Shown here in pieces: positions 34,300-34,589 of a stretch of 34,589 nt of DNA. This DNA is from Mucilaginibacter sp. (lineage in GTDB: Bacteria; Bacteroidota; Bacteroidia; Sphingobacteriales; Sphingobacteriaceae), in NCBI GenBank assembly GCA_028287805.1, contig JAQBOY010000255.1:1-34589 (forward strand), written 5' to 3'. Each line of letters opens with the position of its first letter. The stretch's first letter is position 1. The notes under the pieces were generated by a model. The model worked only from the letters and a program-made list of their open reading frames with translations. It was not told the origin of the DNA and searched no databases. Both the position numbers and the translations under genes were made by a program.

Positions 34300-34589
34300 T
34301 TATAATGTGATACCGGTGATCTCGATCTTGGTGAATTGCTGACGGTGACCGTTTTTCTTTTTGTAACCTTTTCTTCTTTTCTTTTTGAAGATAATTACTT
34401 TATCACCTTTTAAATGAGACACGATCTTAGCTGATACTTTAGCGCTTTTCAAATCAGTACCTAATTTGAATTTACCTTCGTTTTCTGCTAACAACACATT
34501 GTCAAATTCAATACTAGCGCCCTCGTCACCTTGTAATCTGTGTACAAAGATCTGCTGGTCTTTAGCAACCTTAAATTGCTGTCCTGCTA
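34300..34589 (-). CDS. rplU: 50S ribosomal protein L21, 5' end beyond window
   Basis: A structural protein of the large subunit. The open frame runs from the window edge to the stop at 34300 and covers about 96 residues, starting AGQQFKVAKDQQIFVHRLQ and ending RQQFTKIEITGITL. Homologues begin with about seven further residues, so only the start is missing. The internal ATG at 34497 is not the real start because the L21 fold continues upstream of it. The Lys/Arg-rich KKKRRKGYKKKNGHRQ segment is the typical L21 rRNA-binding region. Confidence 0.95.
   Translation of the reverse strand, partial: AGQQFKVAKDQQIFVHRLQGDEGASIEFDNVLLAENEGKFKLGTDLKSAKVSAKIVSHLKGDKVIIFKKKRRKGYKKKNGHRQQFTKIEITGITL

Noticed and set aside
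34300-34497. L21 starting at the internal ATG (34497)
   Set aside because: The L21 sequence continues in frame up to the window edge with the conserved GQQFKVAKDQ region.
1-34589. CRISPR array, tRNA, rRNA, transposase or phage genes
   Set aside because: No regular repeat-spacer pattern, cloverleaf, rRNA sequence or mobile-element protein was found on either strand.

Overview
The window looks like chromosomal DNA of a Bacteroidota, most likely a Sphingobacteriaceae member such as Mucilaginibacter or Pedobacter. The reasons are a SusC/SusD outer-membrane uptake pair, AT-rich DNA, few Shine-Dalgarno sequences, TAnnTTTG-type -7 promoter boxes, a Bacteroidota-style sulfite reductase with a C-terminal HEPN-like domain, and house-keeping genes (L21, L27) of that flavour. 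The genus is an inference from style, not from a search.

Left arm (1-10825, all minus strand): a KDPG aldolase gene (3' end outside the window) follows a secreted clan GH-A-like glycoside hydrolase. Upstream of these lie a secreted S9 serine peptidase, then SusD and SusC. The hydrolase and aldolase suggest polysaccharide or uronate use, whereas an S9 peptidase beside SusCD would also fit RagAB-like peptide uptake. The substrate cannot be decided from sequence. A terminator separates the peptidase from the hydrolase, and an unexplained GC-rich structured stretch lies between SusD and the peptidase.

Centre (10826-21696): an 844-bp AT-rich gap with several hairpins precedes an orphan plus-strand gene for a degenerate histidine kinase that has lost its phospho-acceptor His and ATP-binding glycine motifs. 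Convergent with it is a four-gene tripartite efflux operon read right to left: TolC-type outer-membrane factor, lipoprotein adaptor, and two tandem, fully colinear RND (HAE1) pumps overlapping by ATGA.

Middle right (22058-25661): a CLC-type transporter with features of the fluoride/proton antiporter branch is preceded by a recognisable fluoride (crcB-type) riboswitch. Next come a fumarylacetoacetate-hydrolase-family enzyme and, divergently, a MOSC-domain protein and a SelW-like CxxC protein.

Right arm (25728-33668, plus strand): an Rrf2 regulator precedes a tight assimilatory sulfate-reduction operon: sulfite reductase, uroporphyrinogen-III methyltransferase, a fusion of siroheme dehydrogenase with a TSUP (TauE/SafE) permease, APS/PAPS reductase, CysD and CysN. 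Together these activate sulfate, reduce it to sulfide, make the siroheme cofactor and probably move a sulfur oxyanion. The leader holds two mutually exclusive hairpins, the second being terminator-like, which suggests attenuation control. The window ends with L27 (long Ala/Lys/Glu tail) and L21 (5' end cut off) on the minus strand, beyond a perfect 20-bp inverted repeat and a bidirectional terminator.

The best candidates for something less described are the attenuator-like leader of the sulfur operon, the siroheme-synthase/TSUP fusion, the degenerate kinase, and the unexplained structured intergenic stretches at 5530-5715 and 11356-11506. I saw no tRNA, rRNA, CRISPR array, insertion sequence or prophage gene.
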